From: Phylloscopus collybita
Lineage: Eukaryota; Chordata; Aves; Passeriformes; Phylloscopidae
Length of the DNA: 64,000 nucleotides
NCBI GenBank assembly: GCA_027886175.1
Contig: JAJNNQ010000008.1
Coordinates: forward strand, 4,247,501 to 4,311,500
Direction of reading: 5' to 3'
Made by a program: the position numbers and the translations under genes. Every line of letters begins with the position of its first letter. Within the stretch, counting starts at the first letter, position 1. Positions 1 to 14,000 of this stretch are shown here, in pieces. The notes under the pieces were generated by a model that did no database searches, was not told the DNA's origin, and saw only the letters and a program-made list of their open reading frames with translations.

Positions 1-3000
1 CCATTTCAAGTTCTTCCCATACAGGAAGGGCTGCCCATGCAATGCACATCCAAAATAAACCCTGCTCCCTATGCTACCCTGCACTTTAGAAGGCAGTACT
101 GAGCTGCACTTCCCATATTATAGCTGAAAACAACCTACCATAAATTTTAAGTCCTTTGTAAATAAAATTAGAAGGGACTCAACAAAAAGTTCTGAAACTC
201 CCTTCAAGGCAGCCAGGCAGAGTGTCCATCCTGCTGTATCCACAGTTCAACAGCTCTAGTTACCATTTTTACTATTGTCCTGAGTAAGATGAATTTTAGA
301 TAAATGTATTCTGGATCAGGCAAAGAAACACCAGTCAGGATAAGCCAACTGAAGCCTTAGTCACAGAGAGGTATCTACCACCTGCCTCTGACCAAGACAC
401 AGAAGAAATTCAAGGAAGCACAAGCAACCAGAATTTCAATCTTTAATCCTTGCACTGGAGAACCAAAACAACCACCAAGTCCATCTGAAGGATGAACAAT
501 CAATTGACTGGACTGGGCAAGGTGTACCAAATTCAAAATTCAGGAGGATACCAGAGGACTGCTCTGTGACAAGGGATTCACAAAGGGTGCTTTTGCTCCT
601 GAAGCCATAAATACACCACTTGGGAACCTGCTAAAACACTTCCAGGGCAACCTTCTCCTGCTCCATGAGCTCACTGCCAGCTTCTGACAAATGAACCCTT
701 TCCACAGGTGCAGACAAAATAGATTCTTGATTACAATTACATTCACATCAATGCCTTGAAGATGAGGCTCTGAACAGGAATTGAGAGAAGAGAGTAACTT
801 TTTTCTAATAATTAAGAAATTAGAAAAAAAAAATCCTTGTTCTCAAGTCTCAAAGGTCACAATGACCAGGAAAGCTAGACCAATGTATTAAGCATTTTTC
901 CATGTTAAACAACTGTTCTGATCCAGTATTTGAGTACTTTAGTTCTACTTCAACAAAACTCATCTTCCGTATTTTAATTAAGTTTCCCATTTCTATCTAA
1001 AAGCAGCTTAATGCATGGAGAAGTAATTCAGTAGATAATGGCTTGCCATTTTTAAACATTATTAAAAAAAGATAGAAACATTACCATGCAAGTATTTAAA
1101 TAATTATAGATCATATCAATTTAGTCAGGAAACATACCAAGCTTAGCAATAAAAGCTAAGATTAGCTGCAAAATGGTATCACCAAACTGGAAAGCTCTAG
1201 ACAGATTACTAGAGTGTCCAAGAAAGACTGAAATTATTCCAATCTAAGCTTCTTGCTTATTTAAATCAATCTGCCTGGGAGCCACACAAATTGTTGTGGT
1301 AAATTGATTTCCCTAGTGTCTGGTTCTCCTTTTGCAAAAGCCATGACAAGAAAAAACCAGAAAGACAAGATGAAACCAGCTGATTCACAACATCATTAGG
1401 CATTCTGCATTCAGATAGATTATACATCACAACATTAGACCAAGTTATAAATGTCTTGGCGAGTGAAGGCAGCCAGGCTCAGTGACTCACAGCAGGGCTG
1501 CCAGGTGCAGTGCTCAGTCACAGACTTCAGCACCAAACCAGAAATGCCATTTTTCTTCTTGGAGACTCCAGCAGTGCCACATGGCTAATGCACTTTATTT
1601 TACTTTACTTACCCATTTCTGTTATACTTCAGCAACACACACCTAGATTTTATCTAAAACAAATTTCAGCAAACCTGCTATGCTAATGCCTTTATTGATG
1701 TGAGAAATATAGTACTGTTTCATTCCTTCTTGGCCAAAAGATAGAGCATGCCACTCAAAAGGAGTCTTACCGAAACTTAAATAAATCTTATAGCATTTAC
1801 CTAAAGAATTGTGCTGGTATAAATGGCAGCTTGTTTTGAAGCTGGACAGGGAAGCAAGATTCAAAAAAAGAAAGAAAGAACCCTCAAATGGGATCACACA
1901 GCAGTTTCCAAGATTCAACCACTGCTCCAAGATAACCTTTTTTTTTTTTCACCAAGAAAGCCATTTGAGCTTTGTTTCAGGATGAAGTTTTTGTGCACAC
2001 CTAATGAAAGCGATTGCTGTGTGTTCACTTCCCACAGGGGAGACACATTTCATATGAAAAGAGTTATCCAGAAACATTTACTATACACATCTGCACCAAT
2101 AAGGAAATGAGTCATCAACCCACTGGCAGGCCTGATTCATAGCACACGGTGCACTTCAGCTATTTAGGAATCTGTGTATGGAATACAGGGGAAAGGCAGA
2201 TGCAAACCACGAGTCATTATAAGAGACTACTTTTGAAATGCCAACTGAATCTATTTTTTTCCTACCTTTGCTTGGGTATAATTTCCTCAAAAGCACAGGA
2301 CCAGCATGGTGCTGTACACAGCTGCAGAACTTTTCACCTGGATGAATCATAATATTTTCTTTATATAACTGGAAGAAAAGCAAGCCCTGGATAAAATCAC
2401 CTGGATTTTGTTCAACCGAAAAATGAACGTAAGTCTTTACAGTCAGTGCTAAGGCAAGGTTTCCATGGGATTAGTAACAAACTACCAAATAAAAATTCTG
2501 CTTGCCTTTAGAATATGCAAACAAAAGTCCTGTTACAGGACCAAATCAAGTATCTATCTTCAGTTCACTACATGGAAAAAAGGATAAAAACAAAGAAAAT
2601 TGTACATAAATCTCCTTATTTAAAGTTTTGCAGTTTCTCACATAGTTAGATACACGTTTAAGTTGTTAGCTTTGTTCCCAGAAGTAGCCCAGAACAGTGA
2701 GTTGCAGCTCACTTCCCCATAGGTACTGGTCTACTCTGCCATAGAAACTTGGCTTTTAATGTATTTTGTGTTTTTGAAAGCTCCTTTCCAAAAAGCACTC
2801 GGGTTTTTCAGCTTGAACTGCTCAGCTCAATAGTTAGATAGAGCCATAAAACCAAGCACTTTGCCGGAAAATTCTGAACTATAATGGTAATTCAAGGGAT
2901 TTAAAATGATACCATGGTAAGCAGCCAGGTCAGTAACAGTTCCCCTCAAGCCAAACAAAGAAATTATAGCTGACTAGCTTTGCACAGATGAGCAACTTTA

Positions 3001-4942
3001 AAAAAAAGAAAGAAAAAAAGGGCCACATTTGATGCTGGATTTTAGAAGTGAGTTTGAAGAGCTTTCTGGGAAGCAATGTTAGTAGAAAAATATCTTACTG
3101 GGATGTAGGAGAGCCAGACACCTGCCTGCAAATCCTCCCAATTACTGTTTCCATAACTCCTACTTAAAAAGCTATGAATAAAGACAAGCTGCAATTAAAA
3201 AGACTGAGCACACCTACAGTTTTTCTGCTAATAACGACAGAGAGAAAATAATGGGGGAGAGAAGCAGAGGGGAGAACAGCAATAAGCTCGTCACTGCCAC
3301 AGCTCAGTACCAACACACAGCACAATGCTCCGCACAGGACCACCACCAACATCACTGCTGAACAATTCTCACCTGTCAAAACACAGGAATTAAATCAACA
3401 ATTCAAATGCTCTAGAAACAGCTGGTTATTCTTTCTCACCATTATTCCTGGCAAACAATAAAATCAATTACAAGGCTCAGGAATAAAGACCTAAAATCTG
3501 GGGCAGGTTGGAAAAGCTGCAGGCAGTACTACGCTGTCTTCTTCCTACAATGGCATTTTCTATTCTGTCTAAAAGAGAACTTCAAAATTTAAGTCTTCAG
3601 TCAGCACTCGACAGAAAACACTTCATTCTAGTCTCTGGGTAATGGTGATGGTCTCAATAGTAACACACTATTAAACTACTTGAAGGTACACACTCAAGCA
3701 AGGTACACAGCTTCTGAAGCCTGGTGGTGGCTGAAGAAATAAACACGGCTGTAAATCTCTGATCTCTGAAGGCAGAGGAATGCCCGACAGGCAATACTGA
3801 GTTTTCAGGATTAGTTCCAATATGCTGATGGTAAAGCCTAGACAATCCTCACTGAAGAACCTGGTAATGTGGGAAAATTATTTTGTCCTAACCAATAAGC
3901 AGAAAAAAGATGTTTCCCCAACAGTAACACTTGAGAATTGGACTTCAAGAATTTGATCTATTCTTATCCAAGTGGCACCCATAGCTGATGTGGTTTGCAT
4001 GTCCACAAAAACGCAGTGGCACACTTCTGGGGACGTTCAGGGGAAGAGGTGACAGCAGTACACTGCGGTAAGCAGTTTTCCACCCCATGTGAGCCTTCAA
4101 ATCCATTGCATGCAGATTCCTATCTGCATGATAAGAAAAAAAAATGTTTGGATAGCACAACTTTCAGAGCAAGATGAGATCTGAATGCTGTAAGCAAGGC
4201 CAACACTGCAACCAAAACCACCTGCTTTGGTCTCCTGAGATGTCTTTAAATAGCCCTGAGGAGTTCTTGTTCAGGGTGAGAATCAACTCCGATGCTTGAG
4301 AAACCTTGTCAACCTCCATGCAAAAGCAAAACAAAACTTTAAAATGTACCCGTCAGATTATCAATTAATTTATCTCTGTATTTTAGGATTATCACACAAT
4401 ACAGAGTAGAGGATGAACACACAATTCTTCCAAGGCAATTTTTAAGGAGAGATAAACCCCAGAACACCAGAGATATGACATTAATCAAGCAGATCTCCTT
4501 CAGGAAGAAGTCAGATATTTCCAAATAACATCAAGTAGTAGGAGCATGATAAATGTGTGTGAAGAAAGAATACCTGGCACAGTAAGAACAGACACTACCT
4601 CTTAGGAGTCACTATTTTACTTTTTTTATTTTTAGTGAAAATTAAGTTTTAGCAAAATATATACTAAAAGTGAACATTCAAAAGTCCAATGGAATCACTT
4701 GGGTAAGAATCCCAACGTGACTCAACAAGAGTTTGAGGCATCTAAAAAAATCAAGAGCAGACAGAGAAGGAGTTCAAGAGCAAAATCTTCTCCAGCACCT
4801 ATTCAACATTCAGAGACAACCCTTAGGGATTTTCCAATCCCCCAATAATTAGAAAGTTATCACACAAAATCTTCTACAAACTACATTTGAACTCAGACGG
4901 CACAATAAGGAAGAGATATGACTTACATAGTGAGAGCAAGAT

Positions 4943-4980
4943 CGTAGAATCATAGAATAGTCTGGGCTTGTAAAGCTCAT
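4943..4980 (-). repeat. CR1 LINE 3'-end remnant
   Basis: A short stretch with TAGAATCATAGAATAGTCTG followed by a decayed version of the usual CR1 3' terminus. The element's sense strand is minus. Only the extreme 3' end is left, which is typical of 5'-truncated CR1 copies in birds. Confidence 0.7.
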
Positions 4981-7900
4981 TTAAAATTTCTCTTTTGTTC
5001 ACACTTTTATCAGCTACATTTTTAAATATGCAGCTCATGATGAGTGCCAGGCTTGGCATCAACATGCGTGGTTCAGCGCTCTTTGCCCAGACTAGAGCAC
5101 ATAGCAATACATCACCTCCATCCTCTTTGCCCTCCAAAACAAGAAGCAAGGACAGAAAAGCCTTAGAGCAAATTAAGAACTGCCATCATCAGACAATTTT
5201 CATTTAATCACAACACAAGCATCCCAAAAGTAACATTTTCAGGCTTCCCAAAGCCTGCAAAATTGAACATAGGAGATTCAGGTTTACATTCCTGACTATC
5301 ACATAGCATCTACCAGATTACCTGCAGCAACCAGATTAGCAAGGATATTTTTATAATGGATAATCTAGGAAATCACCAAACCAGCCTAAACACTGAGGTC
5401 CAGAAGAGAATACTGTGAAATAACTTTAATTTTCATCTATCTATGCACAGAAATGATTTTTTTCCCCAGACAAACTTCAAAACAATTAAATTCAAAATAA
5501 AACACTCAAGAGTATTACACAACTAAGGTGGTACAACTGCTTAGCAGAGTACTTGACAATCCAACCATATTCACACCTCTCAAGTAGCTGAAGGACTCAT
5601 GTCCCACTGCCACCCACTTTTGGCAAGCAGCGACAGAAGGTTCACAATGCACAGAGGTGCAATACAATTAACTGTCCATCTAACCCTGTCCAGTGATACA
5701 GAGCTTTCCAGTGCATCTGTGTTGCAAAGCAAAAGGTCTCTGGTGCTTTACACGTACTTAAGCAAAGTCTGTCACAACTCAGGAAACAAATTAATAGTTG
5801 GTCAATTATAACAGGCAGCAGTTGGCAAGGCAGGATCAAAAAAAATCCTCAAACTACTCTCCTTGCTTCTCCTTACAAACTTATGTAAGGAGTTTTCTGC
5901 TGGTTTCCTGCTTTCCACCAAGATGATTCCACACACAACAGCCTCCAGGGTCAGTGCTGTTGGGGGAAAGGATGACACAGGGTAAGTGCAGTACTAACTT
6001 GGATCAGCCTGAGACATCATAAACCTGCTTCCCCAAAAACAACTGCCAGGCCCAGCTCAACCTGAAAGCAGGCTAGAATCCCGCAAGAAAAATCTCTTTA
6101 TTATCTATCTCAGGTCCTGAGAGCAGCTCTTACCCTAAGAAACCAAAAGCCCCAAATCTGCAAGGAAGTTACACTTACAGGCTGACAGAACAGCTAGTCT
6201 GACTCTAACAGAGTAATTTTTACAAATAAAAAAAAAAAAAAGGCCCAGTGTGCTAGAGTGACTGCCAATTCTTCAGGCAAATTGGATGAGAAATGGGAGT
6301 CAATTGTAGATTAATGTGTTTCAGGACTTATTCTGAAGTCTTCACTGTACTGCACATACCTTCCTGTGCTAAATGTACTGCATGGCAAAAAAGCTGGTTT
6401 GTTCTTCATCAGTTATGTTTGTCATTACATTTTAGGGCACGAGACTTGCAAACCCTACATTTTGCAGGCAACCACCAAGTTGTCAGAAACGTGCAACAAC
6501 CACAAGGGAGCCCCTACACCAAAACCAACTTAAACCAGTGCCAGGAAGGCAGTTCCGCTCTAAGCTCTCAGGCTTGTTCCCACAAGCACCAGATCTGTAG
6601 TTTCCCACAGATTCACACATTTGCAAGTAATTTAAGATATCCGAGGCTTCAGCTCATTGCAACTTGCAAAGCTGCTTTTCTGAGTACAAGCAACCCTGTT
6701 GCAGAAATTATGTTACTTCTTCAAGTAACCAGTTGTTACTGCACAAGAAGACAAGGGCAGATACAAAACCAAGCTGTTCCATTTGTTCTTGCAACACAAA
6801 ATTGGGACGATAAAGAATGATTGAAATGTATTTTTCTCTCACGCTTTCCAGTGATCTGTCCTTCACTGATCCCAGCCCTCCCATGCCTAGTAAAGTGCTG
6901 AACAAGGATAACTTGATGAACATGCAACCAGCAGTAGGCAAATGAAAGCTCTGCAACTCTGTACATAAACATCACTCCTGGAAACCAAGATTAATTGCGG
7001 CTTGCTTTTAGGAAAGGGGGAAGTGGATGCAAGATGCTTTGCCTGGTCTAAGGGGAAATACTAGCTGTTATTTTTAACTCAGCAAGTTATCACAAGTGCT
7101 CAGTTCAACTTCAGAACTGGAGGAGGAGATTCAGCATGGAAGTATCACACATCTGGAACAGGAAATTACCCTACAAAACCAACTGCACAGCCCTGGCACT
7201 AAGTTTGCTGACTTTCTGGAGTGAGACACCGTCTAAAACACCCAGGTAGTTTCCCACACATTTCTTGAAGCCTACAGTGACTGTGCAGCAGGAAACCTTG
7301 TTAGGACAAGCAAGATCCTACTAATGCAGGTGGGGCTAACCACTGGAAGCCAGTTCTTACTGCCCTTTGAGATAAGCAAATCAGAGTTAATCCATCAATT
7401 ATTCGAACTGAAGACTTGATCCCTCTTCCTCATCTTCTATTTAAAGTTTCGGTGGAAGCAGGATTAGCAGAGTGAGGCTTTGCACTGTAAAGACAGGAGA
7501 GCCAGAAAAGGTGTGTGGTGTTCAGGCTTTACACAGCACCACCACAGTGCAAAGTGCCAACAGGCGATTTGCTGAAATGCTTTAGTTCCTCTCAGGCAGA
7601 TTTATAGCATCTTCTGAAAAAAAAGTCTAGGCAAGAACACTTCTGAATTAAAAAGTAATTCATGCTGGTTTTTTCAGAAGACTTTATTTTTAAGCAGGCT
7701 TATTAACAGCCTCCATGCTAATCTGAGCTACACTTTTTTTACAAAAATAATTTTGTTATTACTTTGCCCCACCTTGCTAGTACAAAATATCAGACAGATT
7801 TACTTCCAGGCACCTTTACTGGTGCAGTTTATTGATACTTAGGATAGGGCAGATTAGGACTGACTACACACATTCCCACTGTTTCTGCCAGAGCCAGCTC

Positions 7901-10900
7901 ACAGGAGACAGGATTACAGCCTGCTTTGAGAATTCAGAGCTGAGTCTGCAACCAAAACATTTGGCTATTAACTCTTTGAACCAACTTGCAGAACTAAAAG
8001 TGATTTTTCCTTCACTTAAAAATAGACCAAATTTTGTTGACAGTCTGATGTTTCAATATAATTCTCTTACAAAACTTAAGTTTTAGCTGCATTTTGATGA
8101 AGAAAAAGTGTTTTAAGCATTTTTTGATTCATTTTTTTTCCACTTGAAATTTGCCCAGTTTGCACAAAAGGTTTCTCTCTTAACTGCCAGCACTAGAAAC
8201 AAGCTGTGATACAAAAATCAAGTGGAGTTTTACTGTACCTTATACAGCTTGTGCCAAAATGTGTTACTAAATCATGTGTTACTATCACTGGTAGTAGGTA
8301 ACGTTGGCAAAAAGATGCTGAAGAGGAAAAATAAGATGTTTTGCAGCATGAAAATAAGCAGATGCTTCAAGGACAAAGGTACAAGCCCACTTTTGACCAG
8401 ACCTTTACTAAATTAATCATCTCTACCTGTTAGATCAAAGTCACTTTCTAAATATAAAATCATACAGCTTAATTTAATGAAAACCCAAATTTCAAGTGAT
8501 GACAAGCACTAATAAATATGCTAATTTCTTCATGTAGTTGGCACTTGCAACACCAGTAGAAAGAAGTATGTTATTTCATTAAACACTGCAATTCCTCTGG
8601 AGAAATAACTGAAGTAGCTCATCTTGACTGTTTTCACCACAGCCAGTTTTGGTGAACCAGGGCCGTAAGTGTACTCAAACGACTCCCTGCGTGAGGCAAT
8701 AAGCATCAACATCACAAAATTAAAACCTGTTCTCTTTAAAGTGAGACAAAGGAGCCGTTTGACAGCAGGTTGCAGTAGCTCTTTCTCCAGAGGGAACCGC
8801 TCTGCAGGCAGCAGCAAACACAAGGCAGACAGTGCTGGAGCTTTAACAGATGCCAGGGATTTCCCAGCCTAACACATATTAGCACTTCGTATTTGCAATC
8901 CTGATTTCCAGCACCAAGCAGTTAATTTGCATGTTAATTAGAAACAGGTCACTAGAAAATTGCACCAGACAACCTTTCTGTATTGACTAGAAAGGACAAA
9001 GATGCATTTCCATAAAGTCTATATCCTTCTTTTAAGGACATTTTCTCATCCAGAAGTTCACAGTGTATTAGGGTGCTCCTTTCATGGACTGAGCATCCAT
9101 TTCAATGCATGCCTATCTCAGATCTGGAAAAACTAAAACTGGTTTAATATCAGACATCTTATGAAACATGCAAAACAAATACGCAAGTCTGTGCAAGGCT
9201 AGAGAAAATAATGGTAAATCAGTCTAACCAGAAAGCCTCCTTTTATCACAGTACAAAATTAAACAGAGTAAGCCTGAAAGAAAAGCATTGTTAGAGTATG
9301 CCAGAGAGAAAGCTTAGCAACTGGTTAGGTATGTGCAGCTCTCAAGTCTGCATGTTCATCCTGTTCTGCTCAGCGGTCACATTCATTGGCAGTGGCAGGA
9401 TTAAGAAGACAGGAGGCAGCAAGGAAAGAAGGTGTTACGGACATTTTAACTACCTGGAAACACACTCTACAGCATCCTCTCTCTTTAAAGCACCTCTTTT
9501 ATAGGCTTTTATGCCTAAATCAAATACCCCTTCAGCTTAGTTGTAGAGGTGTTATGTTGCCAAGCCTAATAAAACTGAATTACTGCTGCTGTTTGTCATA
9601 CATTAGACTCATTGGCACCTCAGCTTCTGAGAAATCATTTAATTTTCTCCAGAACTTCCAAGACTGATCACTTGACATTATCAGACAGTAACTTTCAAAT
9701 TATTTCAAAACAGACAGCAATACTACTACAAGGCTGTACCTCATTTTAATACTACACTGTATTTTCAATTTTCAGTATATCCATAAGCTGATGGACTTGA
9801 ATAAAGACTTCCAGATGCTGAGGTTCATGTACAACTTGTGTGCTTCTAACAGGCACTCCTAAGTATTTAAGACTCGTCTAAGAAGTTTGCCCAGCTCCTT
9901 GACCATTTTGCTGTGGGGCTCGGATGCTGCTCTGGAGACCAAATACACTGACGTGTGGCAGTTCAAACCAGGCTCTAGGATCCACTCTTCTCCACTCTTT
10001 ACAAATCCCCATCTTTGTTCATCCTGAACACCATTACCAGTGCCACTGTCTGAGGAGCTGGGCTGTTCAAGTTAAAGGTCGATCAAAGTTTTGGGTCCAT
10101 CCTGTAACCTCCTGCTCCATCAGCAGTTCAGTTCACAGCTTGGTCCTGCCAGCAGCTCAAATGGCTTAAAAAAGCACAGCAACAGGATGTGGCAAAAGAG
10201 GCTCCTCAAACACCAGCAAAGGAAATACTGCATGCAAACACAAACTAGTTGAATGTATCAAAGATGCAAAAATGTGGTCCAGGATAATCTTGCAAGAGAA
10301 TGTAAAGCTGCTACAAGATCCAAGAAAATAATTTTATACCAACTGAGCTGGCTGCAAGATTCTTTAATTTTTAAGGAGCACCAACTTTTGAACTACTTGC
10401 AGACAACCTGCAAAGGGGTCTGCATGCAGCAACACATCCAGACATCTGGTTTTAACACTGAAACAAGCAGATATCTGAACACAACCACTAATTCATTGGA
10501 CCTGTGGACCACCAGCTGTGTTGCCTCTTTAACAATACTTACATCAATGAATACAATTGCCAGTAGATGACCCATTAATTTAAAAAGCATTTGTTTCAGC
10601 TACCTAAGAGGTTAAGGAAAACTGTAAAATTCTGTAATATTACTAGCCACAGATCTACAGAAAATTAAGCAGTAAAAGATGAAAAACACGTGCTATGACT
10701 GTGTTAACTCATCACTTTTTTTCCTAGGATGTCTGAATGGCTATGGCCTTTTCCACATGTTTCTTAGGAAGATATCAAGGAAACAAGATTTTTCACCAGC
10801 ACAGCAGTTGCCATTGCAAATCCAGGCAGACACCAAATCACACAGAGAGAAAATCCTTCAGTCAGTATTTGGAACCTACACTGGGAATTCACTGCAGTAA

Positions 10901-11028
10901 AACTAGAGAACGGATTTGCCTATTCTCAAAAGATTTGTCGGTATACTTGAAGGCTTTGATGTGATCACAGCTGTACAGAAGCTTCTTTGCCTTTAGAACA
11001 TCCAGGAGAATTGAGGTGAAAAGGGTAT

Positions 11029-11057
11029 TAATAATAATAATAATAATAAAAAAAAAA
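11029..11057. repeat. (TAA)n microsatellite with A-run
   Basis: About seven uninterrupted TAA/AAT units run straight into a run of A. It lies in GLG1 intron 1 and no function is visible. Confidence 0.8.
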
Positions 11058-14000
11058 GTAAACCCAGCAGCTAGAAACCCTGTCTATGTCTGATCCCCAC
11101 CTTCTTGCTGGAGACTAACAAGATTGCAGAAAACAATCACTGTGATTACAATCATTTACTGAGGCTGCTCAATAAAAGCCCCACAAAGGCCATAAGCCAG
11201 ACTGCCTTTGAATTGCATGAGCACAGAAAGCCCTGAAGAGTGATAATTGTCAAAGAATAGTTAAACTTCTGCATACAAAGACATCTTCTGGTTAAGGTTA
11301 GATCTTGTCCTTTCATATCCACCACTGGATGAAAGGTTTCACTCCAGCTGATATCCCATGCCCACCCTGTCTTTTTATATCACTGCCTCAGGTCATTTTT
11401 AGTACGGGGAATGTGAGCCATCATCTGAAGCCACCCCTCAAAGCACAGAGCACTTGTTAGTTAATTTTATCTCTAGTCATGCTTGAGCAATCTCTTGATA
11501 ACATAACAGGGATTTTTTCCTTATTTAAACAAGAGATGTATCAGCAATGAAACAAAGCAGACGAGTTAGGCACAAAAGCAACAACACTAAATGGAAGATA
11601 AGAGAACATGGAAAACCAGCTCTACAATGACACTAAAGCATAACATTCCAACTTTCCCACTCTTTTCTGGAGAAATAAGGAGAACTGTGTTTATTGACTA
11701 TTTTTCAATCTCATGATCTAAGAACTTCAAGGAAACAGTATGCTAACACAACATTACACAACTGCAACTTTCAGATAGGACAGAATGGAGGAGGATCTCA
11801 AATTTATGAGAAGGGTGTGTTTGGTTTTCTGTAAAAGGGGGAAGAACAGGATTCTGCCACAAAGTCCCATGACTTCCATGTTATCCCTTCCCCTGTTTGC
11901 TCACCACCTGTTCCAGGAACTTCCCTCTTGCAAAGTTCAAGACCCAGCTGTGCTCTGGTTTCTCTGGCTGCAAGTGACAACTTCCATCTCAAGTTTTCTA
12001 CCATATAACAAATGTTGGGATGTAATTAAAAAGCTTTTGAGCAGACTCTTCATACCTCAGAAATGGCTCCTCGAACTAATTGCCAGTTTCAGTTCTGAAA
12101 AGCTCCTGGGCAAAGAATCCGTTCAGTCGGCCCATTTACCACTAAAGAATTTCAGTGGGAGCCTGAGGTTTGTTTGTGGGCAGTTGTAAGTTAGTGTGAC
12201 CTGACGTTCATCATTACAGAGAACACTCTACCTGGATTCCCTTAATGAGATCACCAGGCTCCTAACTTTCAAGCATCATGCTGCTTCTTGGACCCCTCTG
12301 CCACTGAAGTACAGAAGAGGGCAAGGCTTTAAGTGGTACAGCATTAGTGCATCTGACAGCCTTCCTGTGCACAGCCAGTCCCTCACCACGCCAGTCAAAG
12401 CAGGGTGCAAAGATACTTTTCCATTGATACAATCAGTGCTGCTACCAAGGGGAGACCAAAGCCGCACTGGGTTGAATACAGACAGGAATAAAAGCCATCT
12501 GTCCGACAGACTTGGCAGTTGTCACCAAACACCAGGAGAATCCATGAAACAAGCCTCAAGGAGATGGTGTCGCAGGCTGTTTGCTGGAGAGTTACCTTTC
12601 CTAAGCTTGGTTACGAATTCATTATCCATTTGCACACACAGGAATGTAGTAACGATGAACACACAATGCAGTTTTGCTAATTAGCTCAATCAGAAAAGAC
12701 TAAACATATCCCAACTTCCTTAATATGAACCAATTTAAAGAGAGAAGTTTATCCCTTCAGGGTAAGGCTGCCTGCCTGACATTTCTATTTAATATTAATA
12801 TTGTGTCCACTGAAATTCATACACAGTATTTTTAAGAAAATTAAGGTTCTAAGTGAGAGGTGGTCTCTATTTAGGTCACTTGCATCAGCAAGTATTTACA
12901 AGCACTCTTTCCTCTCCTAGAAAACCACACCTAGCTGCCTTGTCACACTCTTATATCACAGACTATTCCAGAAACTTGCTTCTGTCCTAGTATCTGTTCC
13001 ATTAGGTCTATTTATTCCTTTGCACTTCCCATCAAAATTCACAATTAATACTTCTGAAAATGCTTAAGTCTTCGGCTTTAATTTACAGACCACCTCCAAA
13101 TACTATAATGCCCTAGTGAACCAGAAGTCTACAAAGCAACTGACTCCAGTTGTTTTGATTTTATGCAGAAGATTTGAAATATATATATGTGCAGGTCTTT
13201 TTAAAAAAACAATCTGCAAGCAGTTTGAGATCTCCTGGGTATTGATCAAGAACTTTAAATAGAGTAATTAGCCTGGGTTCATTAAAACATGTTTCCATTA
13301 GCTTCCCTAGATATTTAATCTGAATTAATTTACCCAGCCATGTGCCCCAGGTACAAATTTTAACCCCCTTAAGCCCAGTTTCCTATAATATGAACATCTT
13401 TTCCCATCAAGGCTTCACCAAGTCTTTGCCCTATTTCCACAAGATGGAACTGAAACACATCGTCCTTGACTTTACTACCACACTCCTCCCACAAGGTCTC
13501 GACTTGCAACTTCAGCCACTCAGGTTTTACCTGGATGAGTTGACACTATTCAAGTCTCTCCCTGGATGAGCATATCTGGAGTAGGGACTACTGAAACATC
13601 TGAAGCTGCCCCTAAGCACTGGCACTCACACTCAAGTGCGTTGGAACCACCTCCCATTTTCCCCTGAATAATGCTGTTGTTTTGTTCAGCTGCCCTGGCC
13701 ACGGGAGCAGCAGCCTTTAGCAGCGAAGCAGAAAACTGCTAGAAACTTATTACTCATGGATTTAATCTGCTTCTGAGTCAGATCAGTGCTCACTCCGTCA
13801 GGTGCCCAGACGTCCAACTGTTGCCCATCACTGCAGCTTATGATGGTAACATGCAATGTGCAACCCTTCCACCATGCCTCCGCTTCCCCTCCGGAGTATG
13901 GGTGCTCATGCCAACATCCTTTTTAAAGGATTCTTCTCTATCCACTCAGCTCCAAGACACTTAACCAGAGTGAACACCTGAAGCAGCCTGAGCCAGCAAG

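Noticed and set aside
6293..6820. 175-codon open frame (+) in GLG1 intron 1
   Set aside because: No recognisable domain, mixed composition, no CpG or splice context; consistent with a chance frame in A+T-rich intron.
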